Assembly (NCBI GenBank): GCA_001604405.1
Contig: LVBL01000019.1
Coordinates: forward strand, 1 to 64,000
Length of the DNA: 64,000 bases
DNA from: Spirochaetales bacterium Spiro_10
GTDB lineage: Bacteria > Spirochaetota > Spirochaetia > Treponematales > Treponemataceae
Direction of reading: 5' to 3'
Shown one piece after another: positions 16,671 through 27,200 of the stretch. How positions within the stretch are numbered: position 1 is the stretch's first letter; each line of letters starts with the position of its first letter. Both the position numbers and the translations under genes were made by a program. The notes under the pieces are model-generated. The model did no database searches and was not told the DNA's origin. It saw nothing but the letters and a program-made list of their open reading frames with translations.

Positions 16671-17762
16671 ATGAGCAACAAGATCCCCGTAGGCATCCTC
16701 GGCGCCACCGGCGCCGTGGGCCAGAATTATATCAACCTTTTGCGCGACCACCCCTGGTTCGAGGTCGCGTACGTCGCCGCGAGCCCGCGATCCGCCGGAA
16801 AGAAGTACGGCGAGGTCGTGGCCAACAAGTGGCTTCTCGGGGCGAACGTCCCCGGGGGGATCGCCGACCTCGTCATCGAGGACGCGAACTTTCCCGACAA
16901 GGCCAAGGGCAAGTGCCGCTTCGTCTTCTCGGCCCTCGAGCTCGACAGCAAGGACGAGATCAAGGCCCTCGAGAACGCCTACGCCGCGCTCGGCATCCCG
17001 GTCGTCTCCAACGCGAGCGCGCACCGCTGGACCGAGAACGTGCCCATGCTCATCCCGGAGATCAACGCGAGCCACCTCGACGTGATCGCCGCCCAGAAGA
17101 AGGCGCACGGCTGGGACTCCGGTTTCGTCGTCGTCAAGCCGAACTGCTCGATCCAGAGCTACATGATCCCGGTCTACGCCCTCATGAAGGCGGGCTACGA
17201 GGTGAAGCGCATGTTCGTCTCCACGATGCAGGCCGTCTCGGGCGCCGGGTATCCGGGCGTGCCGAGCCTCGACATGATCGACAACGTCGTTCCGTTCATC
17301 GGCGGCGAGGAGGAAAAGACCGAGAAGGAACCCTCCAAGATATTCGGCACGGTCGAGTCGGGCAAGATCGTCAATTTCGACGGCCTCAAGGTGGCCGCCC
17401 ACTGCAACCGCGTCCCCGTCATCGACGGGCATACCGCCTGCGTGAGCCTCGAGTTCGGCGCGAAGAAGCCGAGCCTGGAGGAAATCGAGCGGATTTGGAC
17501 CTCCTTCCGGGGCCTTCCCCAGGAGCTCGGTCTCCCGTTCGCGCCCGAGGTGCCGATCATCGTCCGGCACGAGACGAACCGTCCCCAGCCGAGGCGCGAC
17601 CGGAACGAGGGCAAGGGCATGGCCGTGTCCGTCGGACGACTGCGGGAGTGTCCGCTCTTCGACGTGCGCTTCGTCGGCCTCTCGCACAATACCGTGCGCG
17701 GCGCGGCGGGCGGCGGCATCCTCAACGCCGAGCTCCTCAAGGCGAAGGGCTTTTTCGGATGA
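16671..17762 (+). CDS. asd: Aspartate-semialdehyde dehydrogenase, archaeal/fungal type
   Basis: Reduces aspartyl phosphate to aspartate semialdehyde, supplying DapA upstream of it in the operon. 363 residues. Rossmann motif GILGATGAVGQNYI (8-21), catalytic Cys159 in VVKPNCSIQS, and the later HCNRVPVIDGH segment seen in the archaeal/fungal branch. GGAG precedes ATG. The stop overlaps the lysA start (ATGA), so translation of the two is coupled. Confidence 0.94.
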   Translation: MSNKIPVGILGATGAVGQNYINLLRDHPWFEVAYVAASPRSAGKKYGEVVANKWLLGANVPGGIADLVIEDANFPDKAKGKCRFVFSALELDSKDEIKALENAYAALGIPVVSNASAHRWTENVPMLIPEINASHLDVIAAQKKAHGWDSGFVVVKPNCSIQSYMIPVYALMKAGYEVKRMFVSTMQAVSGAGYPGVPSLDMIDNVVPFIGGEEEKTEKEPSKIFGTVESGKIVNFDGLKVAAHCNRVPVIDGHTACVSLEFGAKKPSLEEIERIWTSFRGLPQELGLPFAPEVPIIVRHETNRPQPRRDRNEGKGMAVSVGRLRECPLFDVRFVGLSHNTVRGAAGGGILNAELLKAKGFFG

Positions 17763-19030
17763 GCGACAAGCCCTTTCCCCTGACCCTGCGGGATCTTGAA
17801 GGCCTGACGGCGCAGTATCCGACGCCCTTTTACCTCTACGACGAGCGCGGCATCCGCGAGCACGCGAGGCGCTTCACGCGCGCCTTCGCCTCGCGCTTTC
17901 CGCTCTTCCGCGAGTACTTCGCCGTCAAGGCCTGCCCGAACCCCTTCATCCTCAAGATACTCGCCGCGGAGGGCTTCGGCGCCGACTGCTCGAGCCTCCC
18001 GGAGATCATCCTCGCGGAGAAGGCCGGCATCACGGGCGAGAGGATCATGTTCACCTCGAACGAGACGCCCGAGCGCGAGTACGTGTACGCGAACCTCAAG
18101 GACGCGACGATCAACCTCGACGACATAACGCATATCGACTATCTCGAGAAGGCGATCGGCGGCCTGCCGGAGCTCATCTGCTTCCGCTACAATCCGGGTC
18201 CCCTCAAGGAGGGGAACGCCCTCATCGGGAAGCCCGAGGAGGCGAAATACGGACTCACGCGTCCGCAGATACTCGAGGCCTACGCCGATGCGGCGAAGCG
18301 CGGCTCGAAGCGTTTCGGCCTCCACACGATGGTGGCCTCGAACGAGCTCAATCCCGACTACTTCGTCGAGACGGCCGTTCTCCTTTTCGAGCTCGCCGCC
18401 GAGATCAAGCAAAAGACCGGCTGCGCCGTGGAGTTCGTCAACATGGGCGGCGGCATCGGCATTCCGTACAAGCCGGGACAGAAGGCCGTGGACTACGACT
18501 ACGTCGCGCGCGGCATCCGCGAGGCCTACGACCGCATCATGGTGCCGGCGGGGCTTGATCCCGTCGCGATCTACTTCGAGTGCGGCCGGCCCGTGACCGG
18601 ACCCTACGGCTGGCTCGTCACGAGGGCGATCCACGAGAAGCACATCTACCGGGAGTACGTCGGCCTCGACGCGAGCATGGCCGACCTCATGCGCCCGGGG
18701 ATGTACGGGGCCTACCACCACGTGAGCGTCGTCGGCAAGGAAAACGCCCCGCACGACCGGGTTTACGACGTGGTCGGCTCCCTCTGCGAAAACTGCGACA
18801 AGTTCGCCGTCCAGCGGCAATTGCCCGCGATAGAGAAGGGCGACTTCGTCGTCATCCACGACGCGGGCGCGCACGGCCGCGCGATGGGATTCAACTACAA
18901 CGCCAAGCTCCGGGCGGGCGAGCTCCTGCTCCGCGAGGACGGGAAAATCGTCGAGATACGCCGCCGCGAGACCGAGGACGACTATTTCGCGACCCTCGAC
19001 TTCAAGAAGCTGGGCGGGTTTACGGTGTAA
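17759..19030 (+). CDS. lysA: Diaminopimelate decarboxylase-like PLP enzyme
   Basis: 423 residues, fold type III PLP decarboxylase. The PLP lysine is Lys57 in FAVKACPNPF; other landmarks are FGADCSSLPE, the glycine-rich NMGGGIGIPY, ECGRPVTGPYG and SLCENCDKFA, whose Cys corresponds to the catalytic Cys of the family. Start ATG overlaps the asd stop; a longer frame upstream is out of context inside asd. Decarboxylates meso-DAP to lysine in the usual pathway. The HIGSQ motif of classical LysA is replaced by LHTMVASNEL, so a related substrate such as D-ornithine or D-lysine is possible. A terminator follows. Confidence 0.85.
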   Translation: MSDKPFPLTLRDLEGLTAQYPTPFYLYDERGIREHARRFTRAFASRFPLFREYFAVKACPNPFILKILAAEGFGADCSSLPEIILAEKAGITGERIMFTSNETPEREYVYANLKDATINLDDITHIDYLEKAIGGLPELICFRYNPGPLKEGNALIGKPEEAKYGLTRPQILEAYADAAKRGSKRFGLHTMVASNELNPDYFVETAVLLFELAAEIKQKTGCAVEFVNMGGGIGIPYKPGQKAVDYDYVARGIREAYDRIMVPAGLDPVAIYFECGRPVTGPYGWLVTRAIHEKHIYREYVGLDASMADLMRPGMYGAYHHVSVVGKENAPHDRVYDVVGSLCENCDKFAVQRQLPAIEKGDFVVIHDAGAHGRAMGFNYNAKLRAGELLLREDGKIVEIRRRETEDDYFATLDFKKLGGFTV

Positions 19031-19036
19031 GGCGCC

Positions 19037-19066
19037 CCCTCCGCGGCCTACGAGCGCGGAGGGTTT
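19037..19066 (+). terminator. Terminator of the dapA-asd-lysA operon
   Basis: CCCTCCGCG (19037-19045), 9-base loop, CGCGGAGGG (19055-19063), then TTT. Nine perfect pairs, with a short T tract. Confidence 0.75.
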
Positions 19067-19096
19067 GCCACGCGCTTTGTGCGAGGTCCCTCCCCA

Positions 19097-19118
19097 TGTG
19101 ACCCTTTTGACGGTCACA
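19097..19118. repeat. Inverted repeat in the AT-rich spacer
   Basis: TGTGACC, 8 bases, GGTCACA: perfect 7-bp arms. It could be an operator or a second transcription stop (a run of T follows about 20 bases later). Part of a 372-base stretch (19031-19402) without a gene. Confidence 0.45.
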
Positions 19119-19170
19119 AGAGATATGTAATAAAATTGATTTTTTTGTCGTGCATAACCCCCAAAAACCG

Positions 19171-19199
19171 TTGTTTTCTCCAATTTACTGTGCTATGAT
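19171..19199 (+). promoter_or_regulatory. Promoter of the surface-protein locus
   Basis: TTGTTT (19171-19176), 17 bases, TATGAT (19194-19199). The predicted start near 19206 leaves a leader of about 197 bases before the gene at 19403, the longest leader in the window. Confidence 0.6.
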
Positions 19200-19205
19200 T
19201 TCCTT

Positions 19206-19402
19206 TATAGCAGAGTACGTATACGTCTGCGGAGAAACAACGATTAGCTGAAAGTGCATTCCTGCTTTATTCGTGTTGAGTAGCGTCGGGTACTTCTTGT
19301 CTCGCTTGTGCCGGCCGAATGCCGCATAGGAACAGCGAACGCTACGCACCAAGACTTCGCCGATACGAGAAATTAAAAAGTTTGTGTCCAAAGGGGTTTG
19401 AC
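19206..19402 (+). other. Long, possibly structured 5' leader
   Basis: Lower in G+C than the genes around it. GTAGCGT (near 19285) can pair with ACGCTAC (near 19343), enclosing a smaller GGC/GCC hairpin. It matches no riboswitch class I know. It ends with an AAAGGGG ribosome site before a GTG start. Confidence 0.35.
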
Positions 19403-21313
19403 GTGACCGCATTTGCAAAAAAAATGGGTTGTATCGTCTGTCTCGCATGCATGTATACCTTCCCGGCCAAAGCCCTCGATATCGGTTTCAGGCTCACTCC
19501 CGTCGTGACCTTTCCGGTCGGGAGCGAGTCGACGTCCGTCTTTTCCTACGGCGGAGGGGCTTTTTTCAACGTTGATTTCGATTTTCTTGACCATGTATCC
19601 CTCGGCCCCGAATTCGGCGTCACGGTCAGCACCCTTAACGGCGCGAGTTCGACCGTCGAGTTCTATTCGGTCGGCGCCTCGGTCGGCGGCTTTTACTATC
19701 CAACGTCCCGAATCGTCACCCGTGCCGGGGCGTCAGTCGGGGTATTCGAGGCCATGAACGATTCCAGTACCCATGTGTACAGCTATTGGCGCGCGTATCT
19801 CGAGGGCGGCTTCCGATTCACCCCGGCATTCTCCCTTTCCGCGAGCGGGGGATACATCAGCTACATGCAAAACGCCCCGGATAACCTCAACGACTGCGTA
19901 ACGCTCGGTGTTTCCGCGCGATACGCGATCGACACGAAACCCTCCCGCGGCAATCTTTCCGTCACGCTCGACCAGCAAGACCCGGTGTTTCCCCTGTTTT
20001 TCGGCATGTACCGCGAGAACGGGATCGGGACGCTTCGCATACAGAACCGCGAATCCGCCGAGATTCGGGACGTGACCGTCACCTTCGCGGCGGGAAACTA
20101 TACCGCCTCGCCGATGCCCTGCGCCACAATTCCGTACCTCGGAAAGGGGCAATCGGTGGACGTCCAGCTGTACGCCGATTTCGCGAAGACCCTTTTCAAC
20201 TTTACGGAAGACGGGAAGATACCCGGCGAGGTCATTGTCACCTACAACCTGCTCGGATCGAGAAAAACGGCCGCGGAAACGGTCGTCGTGAGGGTCTTCA
20301 ACCGCAACAGCGTTCGCTGGACCGACTATTCCTCGCTCGCGGCCTTCGCGTCGCCGAATTCGCCGGAGGTGCTCGACCTCGGGAAGTATCTTGTCGGAAT
20401 CGCCCGGGGCCGCCTCCGCACGGGCCTTAACCGTAACATGCAGTTTGCCATGTATCTTTTCGAGGGCCTTCGCGCGGGAGGCCTCGTCTGGTCGCGCGAC
20501 GATTCGACCCCGTACGTCTCCTATCATCGCGATCCGGCACTCATCGACTTCGTCCAGTATCCCTTCCAGACGCTTGCCTACCGTTCCGGCGATTACGACG
20601 ACATCGGCTTGCTCGTCGCGGCGCTCCTCGAATCGGTCGGCATCAAGGCCGCCTTCATCCCCCTCGATGGAGACTTTATCGTCGCCTTTTCGCTCGGCAT
20701 CGGCCCCGACGAGGCGCGCGGCCTTTTTGCGGAGGAGTCGCGGTATCTCGTGCTCGGCGACGAGGTATGGATCCCCCTGTCGACCGCCTCGTTCCGGGAG
20801 GGATTCGTGAACAGCTGGTACGGCGCGGTGCAGTCCCTCGAACCCGTCCTTCGCGGAGAGGCTTCAGCCGACGTCATCGCGCTTCGGGATGCCTGGAAGG
20901 TATATCCTCCAACGAGCATCACCGGGAACGAGGCCAAATTCGACAAACCCGCCGAGACGCTCGTCGCCAAGGCCGTGGATACCGCGATGCTCAGGTACAT
21001 TACCGCCGAATTCGGTCCCAAGATAAAGTCGGCGCAGGGTCGCATCCGCGCCCAGGGCGGGAACGCGACGCTCTACAACGAGTTGGGTTTGCTGTACGTG
21101 CGCGCGGGAATGTACGCCGAGGCGAAGGAAGAATACCGGCGGTCCGCGAAAACGGGTTCTGTCGCCGCGATGGTGAATCTCGGCAACATCGCCCTGCTTG
21201 AGCGGGACTTCGCGACTGCATCGAGGTGGTTCAGGGAGGCGCTCGCGGCCCAACCCGACAACCGCGCGGCAAAGGGCGGCCTTGAGCGGGCCCGATTGGA
21301 ACTGGAAGAGTGA
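19403..21313 (+). CDS. Barrel-transglutaminase-TPR surface protein, catalytic residues lost
   Basis: 636 residues from GTG 19403, chosen for the AAAGGGG site 5 bases upstream and the signal peptide MTAFAKKMGCIVCLACMYTF; ATG 19424 is the alternative. Residues 25-180 alternate like a small outer-membrane barrel; 190-300 look like a beta-sandwich; 305-460 align with the transglutaminase-like domain of the next gene; the last 80 residues hold TPR repeats (LYNELGLLYVRAGMYAEAKE). The catalytic triad is gone: Cys to Tyr398 (RSGDYDDIG), His to Asp (LDGDFIVAF) and the acidic third residue to Ser (VWIPLSTA). First gene of a locus continuing with its active paralogue and a giant lipoprotein. Confidence 0.75.
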   Translation: MTAFAKKMGCIVCLACMYTFPAKALDIGFRLTPVVTFPVGSESTSVFSYGGGAFFNVDFDFLDHVSLGPEFGVTVSTLNGASSTVEFYSVGASVGGFYYPTSRIVTRAGASVGVFEAMNDSSTHVYSYWRAYLEGGFRFTPAFSLSASGGYISYMQNAPDNLNDCVTLGVSARYAIDTKPSRGNLSVTLDQQDPVFPLFFGMYRENGIGTLRIQNRESAEIRDVTVTFAAGNYTASPMPCATIPYLGKGQSVDVQLYADFAKTLFNFTEDGKIPGEVIVTYNLLGSRKTAAETVVVRVFNRNSVRWTDYSSLAAFASPNSPEVLDLGKYLVGIARGRLRTGLNRNMQFAMYLFEGLRAGGLVWSRDDSTPYVSYHRDPALIDFVQYPFQTLAYRSGDYDDIGLLVAALLESVGIKAAFIPLDGDFIVAFSLGIGPDEARGLFAEESRYLVLGDEVWIPLSTASFREGFVNSWYGAVQSLEPVLRGEASADVIALRDAWKVYPPTSITGNEAKFDKPAETLVAKAVDTAMLRYITAEFGPKIKSAQGRIRAQGGNATLYNELGLLYVRAGMYAEAKEEYRRSAKTGSVAAMVNLGNIALLERDFATASRWFREALAAQPDNRAAKGGLERARLELEE

Positions 21314-21365
21314 TTCGCCGCACCCCCGCGGCGACGGCAAGGGAATCTGGAAGGATACGGACGGA

Positions 21366-24257
21366 ATGCTAATTCGGAAGCGGACGGTAAAAGGGAAGCC
21401 TCTCACGGGCGCGTCGGGCGAAGCTCCCCCTTCGCGCGGGAAGCACGCGCGGCATTTCGCCACGCGGTTTTCCCGTCTGTGCCCCCTCGTCGCCGCCCTC
21501 TGTTTCGGCCCCGTTGCCTCGGTCCCCGCCGACTGGGTTTTCGAGGCGAGCTTTATCCCCGGCTACTACATTCCCGTTGGCGACAGTCTCCTGCAAAGCG
21601 GTTTCGGCGCAGCGCTGGTCCTTGACGTCATGCCGGCGCCGTACCTCGGGTTTTTCGCGCAGGCGGAGTACGTCAACGTCGCGCTCGAAAACGTCGACGG
21701 CGTCGCGCTTACCGACGGTAGCGTCGGGGCCACCGCGCGCGCTCGCCTCAGCGACCGCTTCAGCCTCCGGGGCGACATCCTCGCGGGCGTTTATTCCGCG
21801 AACCGCGAGACGGAAAGCATCTCGGGCATATCCGCCGGCGTCCGGTTAGGCGGAACGTATAACGTATCCCCGGCCCTCAGGGCCTCTTTGCTGGCCGCGT
21901 TCCGGCATTATGCCTATACCCCGAGGCCCTTCATGAACGCCGTCACGATCGGCGCCTCGATTACCGTCGATCTTGACGAGCTCATCAGTCCGGAATACCG
22001 CATCGAGGCGGTAACGCACGATCAGGCGCCGGTGTTCCCGGTGTTTTACTCATGGTACGACGAGAATCCGTTCGCCACGGTGACGGTGAGGAATCTCGAG
22101 CCGAACGCCATCACCGACGTGCGAACCTCGTTCTATCTGGAACGCTACATGGCCCAGCCGAAACTCTGCGCGACCAGTCGCGTCGTGGAGAAGGGCGATT
22201 CGGTCGAGATTCCTCTGATCGCGTTCTTCAACGAGGGAATGCTCGAGCTTACCGAGCGCGTCTCCGCGCCGGCCACGCTAATCGTGGAATACAGAAGCCT
22301 CGGTTCGAGAAGGCGGGTAGAGATTCCCGTGGAGATACCCGTCTACCACCGCAACGCCATGAACTGGCAGGATGACCGGCGCGCCGCCGCGTTCGCCTCC
22401 TCGAAGGATCCGGGAGCGATGTGGTTTTCCAAATACGTGTCGAACGTCGTGCGCGACCGGTACCGGGCCGGCGTCAACCGGAACGTGCAGTACGCCGCCG
22501 GCGTGTTCGAGGCGCTTAACGCCTTCGGGATAAACTATGTCATAGACCCGACGAGCGCGTACGCCGAAAACACCGGTTCTTCCTCCGTCGATTTCCTCCA
22601 GTACCCGTATCAGACCCTCATGTACCGCGGCGGCGACTGCGACGACCTTTCGATACTTTATTGCTCTCTGCTCGAGTCTCTCGGCATAGAGACGGCGTTC
22701 GTGACGGTTCCCGGGCACATATACGCGGCGTTCTCCTCCGGCATGACGGAGGAGGAGGCCCGCCGGGACTACCATGCTCCGGGAGAGCTCATTTACAGCG
22801 GCGGCACGGCCTGGGTTCCGGTGGAGATCACCATGACGCGCGAGGGCTTTTCGAAGGCGTGGAGGATCGGCGCCAAGGAGTGGCGCGACGCGGACTCGCG
22901 CGGACAGGCCCAGCTGCTTCCCCTCCGGGAGGCGTGGGCGGAGTATCCTCCGGTAAGCGTTCCGGGCGCGGTTTCGCGGTTTACCCTTCCTGACGAGGAA
23001 CGCACGGCGATCGCCCTTGACGCCTCGCTCGACGTCATAGTCGAGCGCGAGATCCGGTCCCAGGTGCGCGCCTACCTCGCGTCGCTCGAACGCGAGGAGA
23101 GATCCGATACGAGAAACCGCCTCGGCGTGCTCTACGGGCGGTACGGCATGCTCGCGAAGGCGCGCGAGCAATTCGCGCGCGCCGCGCGGGCGGGGAACCG
23201 CCACGCGCTCGTCAACCTCGCGAACATCTCCTTCCTGGAGGAGGACTACCGCGAGGCGCTCGGACGGTACAACGCCGTTCTGAAGGCCAATCCCCGGGAC
23301 AACCTCGCGACCCTCGGGGCGGCCCGTTGCTACTATGAGCTCGACGAGTTTAACCGGTCGGACACGCTGTATGCGTCGCTCGGAGAGCGTGATTCCGCCC
23401 TCTCGAGAAACTACGCCTATCTCGGTTCCTTTTTCGAGACGAAAGGACGCGCCTGGTCGTATTCCGAGCGCCTTGCCACGACTACGTGGAGCCTCCCTTC
23501 GGGCGAAGATCCCGTTCTCGGACGCAGGACAAGCGCGGGCTACGGGGACGAGGCCCCGGCGGCCGACGACGGGGAGATCGTCCGCCTTTCCGCGCGCGTT
23601 GGGGACAAGGGGCTCATGTCGACGCTATCCCTCTCGGCCGCGCCGTCAGGCGACGAGATCGCCGGCGGCGGGGAATCGGGGACAAACACGTCGCGGGATG
23701 GCGGAGAAGCCCCCGTAGAGAGAAACGCCGTCGCGGTTACCGTTCCCGCCGTCATATCCGCGGAAGACCGGCGTGACGGAGAAGGTTCCGGCGGCAAGGA
23801 GCCGGAGGGAGAGGATCCCCCAGAGGACCCGGTAGCCATGGGTGGCGCCCCGGAGCCGGAAGACGATTATGCGATGCTTGCCATGGCCGACGATCTGCTG
23901 GTTGCGGCCGCCGACGTTCGAGCCGCCCTTGCCGAGACCGGTACCGTGGCGAACGACGCCGGCACCGTAGAAGCTGTCGCCACTGTAGAAGCTATCGCCA
24001 CTGTAGAAGCTGTCGCCACTGTAGAAGCTGTCGCTACCGTCGCCGTCACCGATATCGCCGAGTCGGCGCCAAACGCGGAGACGCCCGCCACGCCGCGGGC
24101 TACCGATGAAGGCATGGACAGCCTTCCCGAAGAGCCTCGCGCAAAAGCGAATTCCAACCTCCTCTATGCCGTCATCGCCGCCATCGTGGCGGCGGCGGCC
24201 TTATTCATACGCCATCTCGAAAGTCGTAGCGGCGGGAAACGAAGGAAGAAACCATGA
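21366..24257 (+). CDS. Barrel-transglutaminase-TPR surface protein, apparently active
   Basis: 963 residues from ATG 21366. Same order as the preceding gene: N-terminal export region (to about 55), barrel-like strands 57-205, beta-sandwich 210-325, transglutaminase-like domain about 330-500 with Cys425 (RGGDCDDLS), His451 (VPGHIYAAF) and Glu in WVPVEITM, then TPR repeats (about 630-720). A long acidic, Pro/Ala-rich tail follows, with an 18-bp tandem repeat, and a C-terminal membrane segment (LLYAVIAAIVAAAALF) with a basic end. It may crosslink or cleave isopeptide-type bonds at the envelope, though the target is unknown. The stop overlaps the start of the Ig lipoprotein (ATGA), pointing to joint function. 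Confidence 0.78.
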   Translation: MLIRKRTVKGKPLTGASGEAPPSRGKHARHFATRFSRLCPLVAALCFGPVASVPADWVFEASFIPGYYIPVGDSLLQSGFGAALVLDVMPAPYLGFFAQAEYVNVALENVDGVALTDGSVGATARARLSDRFSLRGDILAGVYSANRETESISGISAGVRLGGTYNVSPALRASLLAAFRHYAYTPRPFMNAVTIGASITVDLDELISPEYRIEAVTHDQAPVFPVFYSWYDENPFATVTVRNLEPNAITDVRTSFYLERYMAQPKLCATSRVVEKGDSVEIPLIAFFNEGMLELTERVSAPATLIVEYRSLGSRRRVEIPVEIPVYHRNAMNWQDDRRAAAFASSKDPGAMWFSKYVSNVVRDRYRAGVNRNVQYAAGVFEALNAFGINYVIDPTSAYAENTGSSSVDFLQYPYQTLMYRGGDCDDLSILYCSLLESLGIETAFVTVPGHIYAAFSSGMTEEEARRDYHAPGELIYSGGTAWVPVEITMTREGFSKAWRIGAKEWRDADSRGQAQLLPLREAWAEYPPVSVPGAVSRFTLPDEERTAIALDASLDVIVEREIRSQVRAYLASLEREERSDTRNRLGVLYGRYGMLAKAREQFARAARAGNRHALVNLANISFLEEDYREALGRYNAVLKANPRDNLATLGAARCYYELDEFNRSDTLYASLGERDSALSRNYAYLGSFFETKGRAWSYSERLATTTWSLPSGEDPVLGRRTSAGYGDEAPAADDGEIVRLSARVGDKGLMSTLSLSAAPSGDEIAGGGESGTNTSRDGGEAPVERNAVAVTVPAVISAEDRRDGEGSGGKEPEGEDPPEDPVAMGGAPEPEDDYAMLAMADDLLVAAADVRAALAETGTVANDAGTVEAVATVEAIATVEAVATVEAVATVAVTDIAESAPNAETPATPRATDEGMDSLPEEPRAKANSNLLYAVIAAIVAAAALFIRHLESRSGGKRRKKP
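23967..24038 (+). repeat. Four tandem copies of an 18-bp unit
   Basis: GTAGAAGCTGTCGCCACT is repeated four times with two or three changes, coding VEAVAT units in the low-complexity tail of the transglutaminase-like protein. In-frame length variation is expected. Confidence 0.9.
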
Positions 24258-27200
24258 AATCAAAGTACGTGTCCGGAATCACCCTGGCTGTAGGTCTCGC
24301 GGCGCTGTCGCTTCTGGCGGCTTCCTGCGACAATTTCATGAGCGCAAGCGACGACTTCAAGCAGGGCCTCAAGGAAGAGGTGACGGTGGCGAACGCGACC
24401 CAGGTGCAGGTGCGCATCATTCCCGAGTCGGGCACGGGCACGGCTTCCCCGAACGGGATCACTACCGTCAAAGTCGGCGTTCCCTTCACGATTCTTTTCG
24501 TGACCGGCGGCGAATACGGCTTTATCGGATGGGCCGCGTACGACAGCGCGAATCTTTCGGTGCCGCTCTCCAGCGTCGTCCAGTTCACGGACGTAGCGCG
24601 GACGAGCGAGGGCGCCGAGGTTTCCGCCACCCTTCTCGTCGCGCGCGCCAACGTCGTCATAAGGCCCGTCTGCGCGCTTCGTCCCGTCGTCGAGGACACC
24701 GTGCCGAGCAACAACCAGTCCGGCGTGCTCGTGAACCTGCCGATCAAGGTCGTGTTTTCCAAGCCCATGGACATGGTCTCGTCGTTCAGGTACGGGACGG
24801 GAGAAACCTCGGACAACCCGGGAGCCTTCACCTCAACGCGGAATTTCAGGAACATCAGGATAGAGGGGCGCAACGGCGCCGCCGGATACGCGGCCTTCGA
24901 GGACTACTCGTCGTATTTCAGGGATCCGGTGATCTCGACGGACAAGCTCGTGACGATAACGCCGAACGTGGTCTACTCGGGAGGGTCCGTCATCGGCGGC
25001 AAGGAACTGCCCCAGAACGTATGGATTCGGGTAACCGTACTCAAGGCGGCGACGGACTCGACGGGCCTCTCCATGAGCTCCAACGCCTCGTTCCAATACC
25101 AGGTCGGCACCGGCTTCGACACGGAGCCCCCGCGCGTCACGCGCGTCAGGGCGGGCCCCTCGCAGGGCGTCTACTTCGACGATTCGGCGGTCTCGACGCA
25201 TCGCGTCGGAAGGAATCCGATATACCTCAATATCGAGGCCACCGACGACGGTTCCGGAGGCGGTGACATAGCGACGGTCAAGGTGCATTACAAACGGACA
25301 CACAACGCCTCCGGCGCAGTTTCCGCGGGTTCGCTGACCCAATCCGGGCTTCTGACGAACCTGAGCGGGAACAACGGTTCGTGGATCGTCGCGTACGGGG
25401 ATCTCGCGTCGTTGCCCGACGGCGTCTACGAGCTGTATGTCACGGCGCTCGACTCGAACGGGCAGGAGAGCGAAATTCCCGCGACCGCGCAGTACGTCGT
25501 CATTCACGACACGACTCCTCCGGGCGTCGTCCCCTCGTCCATCTCGTTCTCCGGACAGACGTCCGGCGGCTGGTTCAACGCGGATTCGAACGATTCCATC
25601 ACCTTCATTCGCAATCCCTCGATCACGGACTCCGGTCCCGTCGCGGGCGAGGCCGGCAACGTCACGGGCTATACACTCCGTTCGCCGACCGTGGAATACC
25701 GCTTCCAGATCGGCGGGACGACGACCGCGTGGACGAGCGTGACGGACGATCTTTTCTACGAGATACCCGCGTCGGTCGGCGACACGGCGACGGTTCCTAT
25801 GAGCGTGAGCTTCCGCGACGATCTCGGAAACGAAAGCGCCTTCGCCTCGTACGGGACGCTCATGCGCGACGGCACGCGCCCGACCCTTTCCTCGATCTCG
25901 CTTTCCGACACGGAGGTGATTGACGGCATTGGCCTCATGCTCGGACGCGTGGATCCCGCCGTCACCGTCACGGCCGGCGACAACCTGAGCGGCGTAACCG
26001 GCTTCATCCTCTCTACGAGCCCGACGCCCGTGCCGACTCCCGGTGCCGCGTGGAATCCCTGGTCCCTTACGACGCCGAACTCCGCGACGATAACCGTCGA
26101 CAGTCCGTCAGTCGACGGAGATAAGACGGTGTACGCGTGGGTCAAGGACGGAGCCGACAACGTCTCGCTGACGGGTTCCGTCTCCGCGATCCTCGACCAG
26201 ACGCCGCCGACCGTATTGAAATTCTACGCGCGCCAGCAAGCCGCCGGTTCGTTTGCCGGCATCGCGAACGAGGCCTCCCTCGACACCGCGGGCGCCGCGA
26301 ACCGGTACGCGAAGGATACGACCGCGTATTTCGCCGTCATGGCGGAGGAAACCGGCTCGGGAATCGCGAGCCTGTCGTATTCCCTCGACGACGGACTGAC
26401 CTGGTCGGATTCCTTCGCGTGCCCGACGGGCGTCGCGAGCGGTCCGCAGACGAGCGGTTCCCACGCGGTCAATTCCGTATTGTGCTCGCGCGTCAGTACC
26501 GGGCTCTATCTGGTGACCGGCACGCTCGCCCTCGACGCGGCGAACGGTCTCAAGTCGCTCCGCGTGCGGGTTTCGGACAAACTCGGCCAGCGGAGTTCCA
26601 TCGCGGGAACGTACGGGCGCATCGGAAACCGCCTCGTCCTTGACACGCTGAACCCGACGGTTGCCGCCTCCCTCACGCAGGGTGCCGATTATTACCTCGG
26701 AGACAGGGTCTACGTGCGCGATACCCCCCAGTATCTGACCATAACCGGGCAGGACCTTCCCTCCGGCGCGGGCGTGGCGTTCAGCGGAATCAAGTCGATC
26801 AGCCATTCGGGCACCGTCGTGGCGCAGAACGCCGTTCCGGAAGGCGCGGACCCGCTCGTCACCTCCACCGCCATTCCAATAACCCTCGTGGCCGGGTCCA
26901 ATACCGTGTCCTTCTCGGCCGCCGACCACGCGGGCAACGAGGCGACTGACACCCTCTCGATCTTCCGCGATACGGCCGGACCCTCGCTCGTTCTGCAGCT
27001 GAAGGGCACGTCCGCGGGAGCGGCGTTCGCGACGAAGGCTGCCGCCACTGATGCCGTCGTCAGGGCCGCCGTCTCTCCCGAAAGCCAGTACGGCATCGTA
27101 TACGTCAACGCGAGCGCATCCGAGTCCTCGGGCTCGCTCGTCAAGTCCGGCGCGGCGCACTCTCTTTCGGTATACAGGATAGGCATGACCGACGCCGCGA

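Noticed and set aside
16829-19030. 733-residue frame extending lysA back through asd
   Set aside because: The upstream part is an Arg-rich shadow of asd; ATG 17759 overlaps the asd stop and starts the real LysA.
19097-19118. CRP-type operator (TGTGA-N6-TCACA)
   Set aside because: The half-sites TGTGA and TCACA are present but 12 bases apart instead of 6, so I list it only as an inverted repeat.
19185-19448. 87-residue minus-strand frame in the AT-rich gap
   Set aside because: No recognisable motif or ribosome site, and it runs over the promoter and signal peptide of the gene at 19403.
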